Assembly: GCF_022581195.2 (NCBI RefSeq)
Contig: NC_061460.1
Coordinates: 12,869,501 to 12,933,500 of the forward strand
Direction of reading: 5' to 3'
Origin: Helicoverpa zea
Lineage: Eukaryota; Arthropoda; Insecta; Lepidoptera; Noctuidae
Length of the DNA stretch: 64,000 nt
Shown here: piece by piece, positions 23,765-34,016 of the stretch
How the letters are laid out: each line of letters starts with the position of its first letter
How positions within the stretch are numbered: position 1 is the first letter of the stretch
Program-made: the position numbers and the translations under genes
Notes under the pieces: generated by a model
Database searches by the model: none
Told to the model about the DNA's origin: nothing
The model's input: the letters and a program-made list of their open reading frames with translations, nothing else

Positions 23765-25082
23765 AAACAACAAAAAAATCACTACATTTCATTCATGCTC
23801 ACGAAACATTGTTTTAAATACCAACCCACGTTTAAAAATAATGCATTAAAACTGAAAGTAGATAGATCAAAAATTTCAACAATTTCGCCACACGCGGACA
23901 TCAAAGGGGCTAAATATGGAGTCTTGTACACAAAAGTATTAGTTAATTGTGCTATGGTGGAAATAGGGTATTAATAGTTTGTGGTCTAAGATGTAAAATG
24001 GAGCGATAGAGAAGTACCTGTTGAATATAGTACCACAAAGTTAACAACCCTTTTTTATCATCTAAAGAAAATGTATACACATGCCACCAGCTCAGGGAAA
24101 TTCGAGGTTATGTGGGACTCGCACCCACTAAATTCATCCATTCATTAAATTATAAAAGACAGCCGTGTTGCTTGAAAATTTGTTCTTTACCGCTTCTTCT
24201 TTCAAAAAGGAATAGTAGGTATGTAAGATGGTTGACCCTAAATTGAATAACGTTATTCTTATTTATGAAAGTAAGATTAGGCTAGTCTATCTAATCTTGG
24301 TAACACATCAAAACAAACTGAAGAGTCAAGGCCTCTCTTAAATTCAAAATATTTTATACATTAATGGATGAACATTATAGTAACTAAAATCTACCTATTA
24401 TATAAGTTACATATAAGTACGACGTACAGTGAAAAACATTATATAATGTACTAATTTGTAAAAAGCGCTAACACATAGATGATCGGCATTTCTCCAAAGA
24501 TCTAACAATTAATAAATCATTAAACTGAATAGTAGCCAAAAAAACAAAAATAATCTACTGATGAAAGCAGTACCAAATTTTCTTAATCTTGAGGCCAACA
24601 ATCGAATAGCAATAAAATATAAACGCTTCAATACCAATCAATAAATTATTATTAAAATATTATATGTATTTATAGGCAACCCGCCATCACCAGCAACTTG
24701 AGGCAAATCGTAATAAAGTTTCGATAATCCTTCATTGTTTGATCGATGTTCAGCCGGATTAGATTGGCAAAGCAGCACTTTAAGCGACGCATTCCCATCA
24801 TGATTTATCTCCTTGTTATTACTGTTAAAGCGCTTAGCGCTGTGGGCGCGGTGGCCACAAAAATATGCAAACTGGGATTACGCTTGAAGGACAGTGGTGA
24901 TCGAATGTGCTGAATCAGTCAATTACATAGTAACGTGTTATTTGTGTATCTATCTACCCAAAACAAAAATGTGAAAGGCTGCCAAGTTCGATAATATGGG
25001 AATGCTTCGCCTATAAACGAAGTGAGATCTGAATAAGTACCAAGTTCCATACACATACCTCAGTTAAAAATAGTTACTTTTT
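23765..25082. other. AT-rich DNA with one LINE 3'UTR scrap
   Basis: The segment at 24146-24210 matches the intact LINE's 3'UTR (34125-34190) around GACAGC.GTGTTGCT and CCGCTTCTTCTTT. A less AT-rich patch (24820-24930), including GCGCTTAGCGCTGTGGGCGCGG, has no recognisable identity. Confidence 0.4.
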
Positions 25083-25176
25083 AATGATGTTACTTGGCAA
25101 GTTTTCACACACCTTGTTATAAACCTACTAAACTAAGTATATAATTTTCTATTAAAACTTGCCAAGTAACATCATT
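25083..25176. repeat. 23-bp perfect inverted repeat with 48-bp loop
   Basis: The arms at 25083-25105 and 25154-25176, starting AATGATGTTACTTGGCAAG, are perfectly complementary. It may be a minimal MITE or a hairpin-forming site. No target-site duplication is evident. Confidence 0.85.
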
Positions 25177-25299
25177 TATACCATCTTTCAGATTTTTGAA
25201 TATGCACTATGCTTCTTACAAAGAAATGAAGTAGATTTACCAACTGACTGACATGACATGTTATCATATATTATGTTCGTGGATCAAAGTTACACATTC

Positions 25300-25680
25300 G
25301 TTATTTTCGAAATCATTCTCGACTCGCACTTGGCCGTTTTCAGATTTTTACTTTACTTTGACTAAATACAAACCTTTGTAACGAATTTCAGATCGGTACG
25401 ACCATTCGAAGATATATTATATAAATATAGATAAATTTAGTTTGTTTTAGTTCCTTAGGGGTATAAATTTACACCGGGTATAAATGTACACCTTCATTAT
25501 TTTGAAACTGACTCACACTTGGCCATTTTCAGATTTTTCCCTTTACCTTGACATAAAGACCTACCTCCATGCCAAATTTCAAGTCAATACGACCATTGGA
25601 AGTGGTCTAGGTTTTTGATGAGTGAGTCAGTCAGTGAGTGTAAAAATAGCGATTTTCTGACGTCAATATCTCAAGACCTA
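25300..25680 (+). repeat. Dispersed repeat with internal duplication (CACTTGGCC.TTTTCAG)
   Basis: Two related segments (25315-25415 and 25508-25605) share ACTTGGCC.TTTTCAGATTTTT, CCTTTG/ACCTTGAC..AA and ACGACCATT.GAAG in order. A trailing block ends GACGTCAATATCTCAAGACCTAC. This is non-coding moth-type dispersed DNA. Confidence 0.5.
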
Positions 25681-25934
25681 CAATAGGTATATTAATGAAA
25701 TTTTGTATTTTAGATAACGTATTGTATGTATTTTAGATAGAGAGGGGGTCTCAACAGATACTAGAAATTTGATATGCGTAAATAAAATAGATTTTGAGTT
25801 ATAGAGGGGTCGAATTTGGCCCGAAATGGTTCGTGTAATATAACCCACGGCCGGTGTGTCGCTTTTTTTTGCTTGAACTTGGCGGACATACTGCCGTGTT
25901 TCTAGATAGACATTATTACAATATGCGTAACACA

Positions 25935-26800
25935 CTTATATTATAAAAAACATTTTCCAAAAAAAAAAAAATAAGTTGGACAGAAACGTTGCTGACAAAT
26001 ATTAGGCTGAAATACGTTGAAACTCAAATTAAGAACCTCCTTTTTATGAAGTCGGTTAATAAAGGCTAAAGTTTGTGAGTGTGCATATGTTATTTACTTC
26101 TTCAAGTACAAACTGTTGAACAAACTTTTTCAAAAAATGGAAACAGTATAGCTTTAAAAGCTTAGGTACGCATCAAAATAACTATATACTAGTAGATACT
26201 TATAATTCGAGTACAGGTTATAGTTCTCTCAGGAATAGGGTGTAACCGCTGGCAAAACCTAGTATGTCAATAAATTGTTGCTATATCGATTTGATTTGAA
26301 TTGTTGATGCCACGACTGTCTTTTATTGTATCCATTTCGTCTCCTCAGTCTTTGCAAATGAAGGTTGAGTATTGCATAAATATCAGGAAGGTTATACGGT
26401 ACGAGCCGTACCAACGAACCAATCGATAAATCTTATCGATTATTCCAATCGAACACAATATTCTTCGCAAATAATGTTTTAGGGTTACTAGACAATTGTA
26501 AGATGAATTGTTTCTCGTACTTTTTTCTCGTCTTGTGATTAATTCCACTTCAGTATCTTAACTTGTATTTCCCCGGAGACATTTTGGCTTTATTGCTACA
26601 AATGATGTACAATTTGCGCAAATTTTCCACTTAATATACCTGCGAAAATTTCGGTACTCTAGCATAATAAACTGCCTGGGTGTTAGGTTTTGTGACGTAT
26701 AAACAGAAAACCACTTTATGAAGTATAATAAAAGAAATCTCGAATGAAACAGATTTTGAGGCAGATCTGTAATATTCTGTATATAAAATTGTTATATAAC
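25935..26800. other. AT-rich DNA, nothing coding
   Basis: A repeat scrap AAGAACCTCC...GAAGTCGGTTAA lies at 26028-26060. Otherwise nothing can be supported. Confidence 0.4.
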
Positions 26801-26804
26801 AATG

Positions 26805-27005
26805 AACTATTCCCCGCAGTTTCACCCATGTGCCAAGGAACACCTTTCCACACCCGTATAAATTGTATCATGTATCCTTTCTCAGGGTCTTAACCGTGGT
26901 CTTAACTATGTTTTCACCAAACCAAATTAAATTAAAATTGGTTTTGGAGTTTCGGCGTGACAGCGACGCAACCGACAGACAGAGTTACTTTCGCACTTAT
27001 AATAA
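26805..27005 (+). repeat. Degenerate Lep1/Helitron-like copy
   Basis: It starts CCCCGCAGTTTCACCCATGTG and ends ACAGAGTTACTTTCGCACTTATAATAATAATCC, the sense right end of the family. It lies back to back with the copy at 27008-27236. Confidence 0.45.
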
Positions 27006-27007
27006 TA

Positions 27008-27236
27008 ATCCCTACTAATATTATAAATGCGAAACTAACTCTGTCTGTCCGTCTGTCTGTCTGTTACGCTTTCACGTCTAAACCACTGAACTGATTTTAA
27101 TAAAATTTGGTACAGAGATAGAGTTGACCTTGAGAAAGAACATAGGATAGTTTTTATCCCGGACTTTAGAAGAATTCTCTTGGAAACGCGATATAACCGA
27201 ACTCTACGCAGGCGAAGCCGCGGGCGGAAGCTAGTA
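27008..27236 (+). mobile_element. Helitron-like non-autonomous element
   Basis: It starts near TCCCTACTAATATTATAAATGCG and has a (CTGT)n tract at about 27041-27063. The conserved middle is GGTACAGAGATAGAGTTGACC and the right end is GGCGAAGCCGCGGGCGGAAGCTAGT. The GC-rich hairpin-like end followed by CTAGT matches the Helitron pattern of many moth repeats. The minus-strand ORF across it is not a gene. Confidence 0.6.
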
Positions 27237-28459
27237 GCAAATATAGCCATATCTTTCTTCAAGACATCTTGAATCTGATCTATCTTAACCGCTCGAGTAT
27301 CTGCTGATGATGCAACGAAGAAATTGTGACGCAAAGCTAAATCTCCATGACCCAGTTCCCGCGAATATTGCATAGATCCATCATTCACCAGTCAAGATTG
27401 TTTGTAGGAAAACGTATTTTTTCATCTACCTTCCTCTTCAGAAGTGCTATATCGTTATTAAAAAATGTATTCCTCCTTTTTGTTGAAATTAATATTTTCA
27501 GCGATTTTTAATGTGGTAAATTTATTTTTATTAAAGGGAAAAATTAAAGTGCTTTTACGAAATAAATTATTCCGATTCGTAATATTTACGGTGATGATCA
27601 TGGCTTACGTGGTAAAGTATATTCTCAGTAGCGTAGCATTAACGCATTACATGTAAAAGCACTTAAATGAAATCAATTAAAGCTACCAGTTATATCCGCT
27701 TAAAAATTTATGCTTCATTTTCAGATGAGTTTCAGAGAAATTTTGAGTTACACAATCAATGGTTCATTATCAACTTTTTTGTAGTTATATACAGAGAATT
27801 AATAAGCGTCAATCATCACGCTTGCTCAAAGAATTGTTGGCAATTTTAAACCTTAAAGTCCAGGTTTCCTGAAGAAGTTTTCCGTTACCTTTACTCAGTT
27901 TTCTAACGGTTTAGCTTACATCTATACAACAGAAAATTTATTGAAAAGTTTTATGATCATTAAACTGCATGTTTTGTGTTATAAATTGTTCCGTAAACAC
28001 CAACCAATTATGTAGATACATCACTAGCCACACTTCTATTATTATCATCTTTCATCCCTTGACCATCCCTAATTATAGTAACAGGATACCTGTCACGTTT
28101 GAACTAACTATCCCTCCTCCTACCGTCCCCTTCCTAATCATTATAATTAATCTTATCCACATTAACAAAGTTGACACGGTCACGACTGCCCTAATTGATA
28201 AACTTCTTAACTATCCCTTGGAAGGTCCGTATGTTGACAGCTATACCAACTGTCTAGAAGTTGTGATGCATCCATAGTTGAGATGGATAGTTGCTATTTG
28301 GATATTCTGAGCTAATTCTGAAATAGTTACAGTATCGTAACTTAGTTGGGTACTACTTAGTAATTTTAGACTTGTGGTAACCTAACCGTTTAGTAAATCT
28401 TATGTGAAAATGTTTTTATTGCCAGTTTTTTTTGTAGGAAAATAAGAACTCAACAGGTT
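27237..28459. other. AT-rich DNA, no supportable gene
   Basis: Several short open frames (up to about 100 codons) lack domains, and their starts and contexts are not convincing. Confidence 0.4.
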
Positions 28460-28535
28460 CCAAGTGACATACAGGCCTGTTTAACTGGAAGCTAACCCCA
28501 ACATAGTTGGAAAAAGTCTAGGCAGAAGATGATTC
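28460..28535 (+). repeat. SINE family B 3'-end fragment
   Basis: AACTGGAAGC.AACCCCAACATAGTTGG.AAAA..CT followed by GATGAT matches the 3' end of the family B SINEs (compare 53517-53563). Confidence 0.55.
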
Positions 28536-28789
28536 AAGACTGTACTCTGTATACCGTTACTTCACTTAACTTTACATGTGTGTTCAGTTCACAACACAGA
28601 ACATACGCTTAAATACCTATCTATGTATGTATGTTTATTAACCACGTTCCCCAGAAACGTGAGTACAGACACCCACATAATATAATAGTGCTGTGGTCTA
28701 TCGATGCTATAGATGGTGCACATAGGTGCCACGTGCGAGTCTGTACAATATTTACATATACCTATGCTATTGTCAAATGCAGTTGGCTT

Positions 28790-28904
28790 TTATACTATAC
28801 TAGGTTGTTACCGCAGTTTCTCCCGCGTCCTGTAGAAATTACTGCCCGTACCTACCGGGATAAAATATAGTCTATTACTCGGGAAGAGTGTAGCTTTCGA
28901 TTCA
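28790..28904 (+). repeat. Left half of Helitron-like repeat interrupted by the LINE
   Basis: GTTACCGCAGTTTCTCCCGCGTCC...CCGGGATAAAATATAGTC...GAAGAGTGTAGCTTTC is the family's 5' portion. Its expected continuation (TACAAACAAACAAA...ATTAGTATAGAT) is found only after the LINE, at 34317-34380. Confidence 0.65.
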
Positions 28905-29604
28905 ACACCGGCCGGGTGACTTGTCAAAAATCAGCTGTATAATTAAAAATTGCATTAAAATAGAATAATTAGCTAAATCGCCCTAAAAAGTTGATAATTT
29001 AATAGTAATAGTCGTAAATATAGTGTACAAATGTTTGTGACGTTATTGCAAAAGGATAACTCGTAAAAATCTACACAACACGGAGGCGGTCAGCTGTCAA
29101 CCGCTCAGTTCAAATAAATCGGATTTTAACGGGAAGTATCTCTCTATTATAACTGTAACACGCTTTATTATACTAATTCTCTGGCAGTAGATTATGTTAT
29201 TTACTTTAAAAGTGAGAATAACGAAAAAAAAATAAAAATTAATATCAATTTTGTAACCTACCTTATCTTAGAAAATTAAAAATTAAAATCAAATAAAACT
29301 AAAGAAGTCCCAATACATTCTTGATTTTCATATAAGTTACATGTTCCTTTAACAGTAACTTCTGTTACATTACACATTAAAGGCAAATTATAGATAATTT
29401 ATGTTAACAAAATCTATACTTAGCTACATTTCAATTTTGTACTTAATTTTCTATTAATTAAATCAAACTGTTCTATGCTATATAATCTTGAAACTACTAA
29501 ATTCATATTTTAAATAATCCAACACCTAAACCTATTACCTAAAACTATTCTTTTCTGTCTTTCTCATCTTGTTTACTCCACGCTTTCAGTAAATACCTGA
29601 CACC

Positions 29605-31173
29605 ATGTTCGTTATGACAAGGAAGGCCACTGCCAAGGACATGGAGGTGAAACTGAAGTTAGCCCTGGAAAAGCTCAAAACATCCGAAGAGCTCTGTCAA
29701 CAACTGTTAAGGGAACGTGATGACAGCGAGGAAGAAATTCAGAAAATAATTAGTAAAAACTCTGAATTGAAGTCTCAACTTGCAGAATTACACATCCAAT
29801 ATATGGATGTGCTGGATCAGCGGGATAGGTTACAGGATTTTGTAGGTTCTTTTAGTGAATGTAGTGATGCTCATGAGAGGGCTTTGAGTCGCATTAAGGT
29901 ACTGGAGACAAGCTTAAATGATGCTCACAAGTCAATAATATGCTTCAAGCAAACCCAACAACAACAGGAAAGTGATGACACTCACCGCCTTTTCAGTGAG
30001 CTTGTTACTTCAAATCCACCTCATATTAATAATTTGAGTCACAAAAAGATTAAAAAATACATAAGAATAAACAAATTGATACAAAAAATTAAGAAAGTGT
30101 GTCATAAACAAAAATCCACACATAAATTAAATAATTTACTTAAAACTAAAGTTGAATTAAAAAATCAGTTAAATTTGTGCACTAACCAACTTTTACAAAG
30201 TAGGCTAATGTATGACCAAGACACACTAGTTCTGCAACAGGAAATGCTTGAACTGCAACGCGAATTAACAAAAATTACACACAAATATGAGACAGCCCAA
30301 TATCAAGTAAAGGCACATATTTTGGCTACCGATGAGCTGCTCCAGTTAGGTAGTGAAAATATGGACCGTCTTGATTCTCTTAAAAATAAATATACCAACT
30401 GTACTTGTTCACAACCAGCAGTACAAGCTGTCCCAGAGTTAACATCGCCTAGTACTATGCAGTCAGCAGTGAGCAGTGACATAATACCACCTGTTGTCAA
30501 TGTTCAGTGCAATATTCCACCATCAAGCATTTCATATAATAATAATTCGGAAAATCAAAACAATATATCACAAATATTTTCTGATAGATTTGGTCTTGGT
30601 TTTGGTAAATTAATCTCTCAATATTGTAAAAGTAAAATAATAAACAATTGTTCACCCGGTGCCAGCTACAATGAAATAATAGAAACAATTAAATTGACAA
30701 ACCTTAATACCACTTCAACTGCCATTATGCTATTTGGAGATAGTCTAGCAGTCAATAAACAAAATATAATAGATTGTGTTGAATTAATGATAAAATTAAA
30801 TAATACAACAAATTGCAAGTTTATCATCTGTGCCTTACCATATTCTAAAAATTTTACTATAGAACAAAATCAGTACATATTTAATTTAAATCTATTAATG
30901 TACAATATAACCAGGCAATACAATAATAGAATAATGTACTTTGATACAAATAAATTTATAAATAATTTTGTAGTGACAAATGATACAATGTATCTTAGTT
31001 TTTATTATAAACGACAAATTGCTATATTGATAGCAAATAATATACAAATTGACCCGGGTTCTACTACGGTAACCTCTTCTTTTAATAATATTAGTAGTTC
31101 TACTAATACAACTATTGATACACCTGATAGTTTAAACTACATGGTGCGACAAAGGGTGGGCCACATCAACTGA
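29605..31173 (+). CDS. LINE ORF1 protein: coiled coil plus SGNH/esterase-like domain
   Basis: This 522-residue protein is presumably the RNA-binding or RNP partner of the element's reverse transcriptase. Residues about 10-110 and 150-260 are heptad-rich and predicted coiled coil (many Glu/Lys/Leu). There is no CCHC zinc knuckle. Residues about 370-490 resemble the SGNH-hydrolase (esterase-like) domain described in ORF1 of CR1-like elements. The block I motif FGDSL has Gly378-Asp379-Ser380, followed by alternating strands and helices. The block V motif, normally D-x-x-H, reads D460-T-M-Y463, so the catalytic His appears replaced by Tyr and the fold may be a binding module. The start ATG is followed by an in-frame Met at codon 4. 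The last 40 bases overlap ORF2. Confidence 0.85.
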   Translation: MFVMTRKATAKDMEVKLKLALEKLKTSEELCQQLLRERDDSEEEIQKIISKNSELKSQLAELHIQYMDVLDQRDRLQDFVGSFSECSDAHERALSRIKVLETSLNDAHKSIICFKQTQQQQESDDTHRLFSELVTSNPPHINNLSHKKIKKYIRINKLIQKIKKVCHKQKSTHKLNNLLKTKVELKNQLNLCTNQLLQSRLMYDQDTLVLQQEMLELQRELTKITHKYETAQYQVKAHILATDELLQLGSENMDRLDSLKNKYTNCTCSQPAVQAVPELTSPSTMQSAVSSDIIPPVVNVQCNIPPSSISYNNNSENQNNISQIFSDRFGLGFGKLISQYCKSKIINNCSPGASYNEIIETIKLTNLNTTSTAIMLFGDSLAVNKQNIIDCVELMIKLNNTTNCKFIICALPYSKNFTIEQNQYIFNLNLLMYNITRQYNNRIMYFDTNKFINNFVVTNDTMYLSFYYKRQIAILIANNIQIDPGSTTVTSSFNNISSSTNTTIDTPDSLNYMVRQRVGHIN

Positions 31174-31196
31174 ATGTTGTACATCAAAACATTCAG
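31131..31196 (+). promoter_or_regulatory. Candidate -1 frameshift site: slippery T TTA AAC plus hairpin
   Basis: In the ORF1 frame the heptamer at 31131-31137 reads T TTA AAC, the canonical X XXY YYZ form. A TAG in the -1 frame sits immediately before it (31128-31130), and ORF2 is open in the -1 frame from there. A perfect 9-bp stem (31170-31178 with 31188-31196, loop of 9) encloses the ORF1 TGA (31171-31173). The stem begins 32 bases after the heptamer, farther than the usual 5-9 bases. Reinitiation at the ORF1 stop is therefore an alternative. Confidence 0.55.
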
Positions 31197-34016
31197 GGCC
31201 TTTCCGGCAAATATTTAGAATTAAGTCTATTCATTGAACATTATATGGTACAAGTTATGTGCATAACTGAGCACTGGCACAGAAATAGTGAAATAATATT
31301 CCTTAATAACAGTAATTATACAGTACAAAGTTCATTCGTTAGAAAGGAAGCCATCCATGGTGGCTCTCTTATAATTGTAACTAATAATTTAAAATGTAAG
31401 GAACGTTCAGATATAGTAAAATTATCAGTCGAGCGCAATGTAGAATTATCATGTGTTGAACTGGAACAGTTTGTTATAATTTGTGTATACAGGCCTCCTT
31501 CAGGTGATTTTAACACTTTTGAATCAGTAATGGAAAATTCTCTCTCTAAACTTAATTCCACTAGTAAATCACTTTTAGTTTGCGGTGACTTCAATGTTAA
31601 TATTTTAGAATCATCTTCTTTAACTACAAGGTTGCTAAACTTATTTAAATCATTTAACTTAGTAAATTTATTTCTAGAACCAACTCGAATTACGGCAACC
31701 TCGTCAACCTGTTTAGATAATATATTTACTAATTGTAGCGCCACAGAGACTCTGATTACCAATGGCCTAACTTCCGATCATTGTGGTCAACTGGCGCGGT
31801 TTCCTGATAAAAAGAATAAAATCAAGCGGGAAATAACATGTCGGCCCTTAACAACCAGTCGTTTTAATAGTTTTAAAAATAATATTAACGCGAAACTAGA
31901 CAGTGAAATATTAAATAAAAACAATCCCCATTTAATGTACGGAGCACTATTTGATATAATAAAATACGAATTTAATTCTAGTTTTAAAACCAAAACGCTC
32001 GTACTAAAAGAAACGGCTAACTTCAATGAGTGGGCTACCCCCGGCATTTACAAGAGTAGAGCTAAGCTGTATGAGTTGTATGAAATGAAAAATTATAATT
32101 TTGATGAAAATTTTATTAGATTTGTTAGGAATTATTCTAAATTGTTTAAAAAAGTTTGTCATGCGGCAAAATCAATGTATTTCAGTAATAAAATTAAGAA
32201 TAGTAAGAGTATAATAAAAGCGACGTGGAATATTATAAATAGCGAGACCGGGAAAATCAAACAGCGTGATAATCAGTATAAAATCATTAATGAGAATCAA
32301 GTTTATGAGAAAGATTCTGATGTAGCTCGCGAATTTAACACATTCTTCTCTAATATTCCAATCAAGACCACTAGCGGCTTAGACTCCTCTGCCACCAACG
32401 CCGAAAAACTTTTACGTAGTAGTGTTAGTCAATGTGAAGCCACATTTACCTTTAGTTATATTTCACCTTATGACATAGTAAGAACCTTCAAGTCATTAAA
32501 TTCAAAAAAGACAGGTGATTTATGGGGTATCTCTGTTAAAGTCTTAAACTGTATTATTGACGATATTGCGCCCTATTTAGCTCGTATATTTAATGAGTGC
32601 ATTGACTCAGGTACCTTTCCTGAACTTATGAAATACAGTAAAGTTATACCTCTCTTTAAATCCGGGAGCAAGAACGATCTAGGTAACTTTAGACCGATCT
32701 CAATTCTGCCCGCGTTGAGCAAAATTTTTGAAAAGCTAATTTTAAATCAACTCCTCCGGCATTTTAATTCATACAATATTTTACATGCGGAACAATACGG
32801 TTTTACAAAGGGTCGCTCCACAACGGATGCCGGAGTTGCTCTACTGAAACATATATTCAGTGCGTGGGAGAAGTCACAGAATGCTATCGGGGTGTTCTGT
32901 GATCTTTCCAAGGCGTTCGACTGCGTCCAACATGAAACGCTTACCCAGAAGCTAAAGTACTATGGTATTAGAGAGTACTTAGTGAGAGTATTTAGACTTA
33001 GTGTTATTAGCTCATATTTAAGCGGTAGAATGCAATGTGTTGACGTTAATGGTGTCAAATCTTCCAATCTACCCGTTCGTTTGGGCGTACCGCAAGGGTC
33101 GATTTTAGGTCCATTTTTGTTTCTTGTATACATTAATGACTTGCCATATTATTTAAAATCATTGTGTGATGTAGTATTGTTTGCTGATGACACGTCTCTA
33201 ATTTTTAAAGTTGATAGGAATAGAGTAGATTTTGATGACGTGAATTCTTGTCTTTCACTAGTAACGCAATGGTTTACAGCCAATAATTTAGTTTTGAATA
33301 CGAAGAAAACAAAATGTATTAAATTTGCTTTGCCCAATGTAAAAAATCTCGGTCCCGGTGTAATTTTGAACAATGAGGAACTTGAAACGGTACATGCTAC
33401 GACTTTTCTAGGGATAACAGTAGACTCCAAAATTCAATGGGGTGAGCATATAACTGGCATCACGGGTAAATTAAGCTCTGCTGCGTACGCTGTCAGGAAA
33501 GTAAGAGCTCTCACCGATGTAGCCACGGCGCGTTTAGTGTACTTTAGCTATTTTCACTGCATCATGTCCTACGGAATTCTTATGTGGGGCAATGCTGCCG
33601 ATATCGAGAATGTTTTCGTACTACAGAAGCGCGCTGTCCGTGCTATATACAAACTTGGTGCTAGAGTCTCCCTTAGGGAAAGGTTTAAGGATATTGGTAT
33701 TCTGACTGTGGCGTCTCAATACATTTATGCCAATATAATATACGTAAGGCAAAACCTAGATTCATATAGTAAAAACAGCGACGTACATCATTTTAATACT
33801 AGAAATAAACACAAGTTAACCGCACCTAATTATCGTTTACATAAGGTACACGGTTCATTTGTGGGGCTTTGTGTACGCATTTATAACAGAATTCCGGTTC
33901 ATCTGTTGGAATTAACGGACAGTTCTTTTAAAAATAAAATTAAAGAAATTCTTGTTAAAAAGGCATATTATAATGTTAATGATTATTTCACAGATAAACG
34001 CAGATGGCAGCTCTGA
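31137..34016 (+). CDS. LINE ORF2 polyprotein: AP-like endonuclease and reverse transcriptase
   Basis: It nicks target DNA and copies the element RNA at the nick (target-primed reverse transcription) in the nucleus. The first ATG in frame is at 31245 (923 residues from there). That start would cut off the endonuclease N-terminus, since the upstream in-frame codons 31179-31244 encode the conserved HQNIQGLSGK element, so translation probably enters from ORF1. Counting from 31245, endonuclease residues are TEHW (8-11), YRPP, GDFN (114-117) and SDH (177-179). RT motifs are FRPISILP, GFTKGRST, FCDLSKAFD, GVPQGSILGP (from 614) and the catalytic FADD (646-649), followed by FLGITVD. The C-terminal domain lacks RNase H. 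No stop or frameshift is seen. Confidence 0.92.
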   Translation, partial: LHGATKGGPHQLNVVHQNIQGLSGKYLELSLFIEHYMVQVMCITEHWHRNSEIIFLNNSNYTVQSSFVRKEAIHGGSLIIVTNNLKCKERSDIVKLSVERNVELSCVELEQFVIICVYRPPSGDFNTFESVMENSLSKLNSTSKSLLVCGDFNVNILESSSLTTRLLNLFKSFNLVNLFLEPTRITATSSTCLDNIFTNCSATETLITNGLTSDHCGQLARFPDKKNKIKREITCRPLTTSRFNSFKNNINAKLDSEILNKNNPHLMYGALFDIIKYEFNSSFKTKTLVLKETANFNEWATPGIYKSRAKLYELYEMKNYNFDENFIRFVRNYSKLFKKVCHAAKSMYFSNKIKNSKSIIKATWNIINSETGKIKQRDNQYKIINENQVYEKDSDVAREFNTFFSNIPIKTTSGLDSSATNAEKLLRSSVSQCEATFTFSYISPYDIVRTFKSLNSKKTGDLWGISVKVLNCIIDDIAPYLARIFNECIDSGTFPELMKYSKVIPLFKSGSKNDLGNFRPISILPALSKIFEKLILNQLLRHFNSYNILHAEQYGFTKGRSTTDAGVALLKHIFSAWEKSQNAIGVFCDLSKAFDCVQHETLTQKLKYYGIREYLVRVFRLSVISSYLSGRMQCVDVNGVKSSNLPVRLGVPQGSILGPFLFLVYINDLPYYLKSLCDVVLFADDTSLIFKVDRNRVDFDDVNSCLSLVTQWFTANNLVLNTKKTKCIKFALPNVKNLGPGVILNNEELETVHATTFLGITVDSKIQWGEHITGITGKLSSAAYAVRKVRALTDVATARLVYFSYFHCIMSYGILMWGNAADIENVFVLQKRAVRAIYKLGARVSLRERFKDIGILTVASQYIYANIIYVRQNLDSYSKNSDVHHFNTRNKHKLTAPNYRLHKVHGSFVGLCVRIYNRIPVHLLELTDSSFKNKIKEILVKKAYYNVNDYFTDKRRWQL

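Noticed and set aside
24820..24930. GC-richer patch as a possible conserved element or exon
   Set aside because: No ORF, splice sites or repeat identity is visible. Conservation cannot be judged from one sequence.
27035..27388. 117-codon minus-strand ORF
   Set aside because: It runs through a Helitron-like repeat with a (CTGT)n tract, so it is repeat-derived.
30303..33430. Several minus-strand ORFs of 63-148 codons
   Set aside because: They are shadows of LINE ORF1 and ORF2 with no domains.
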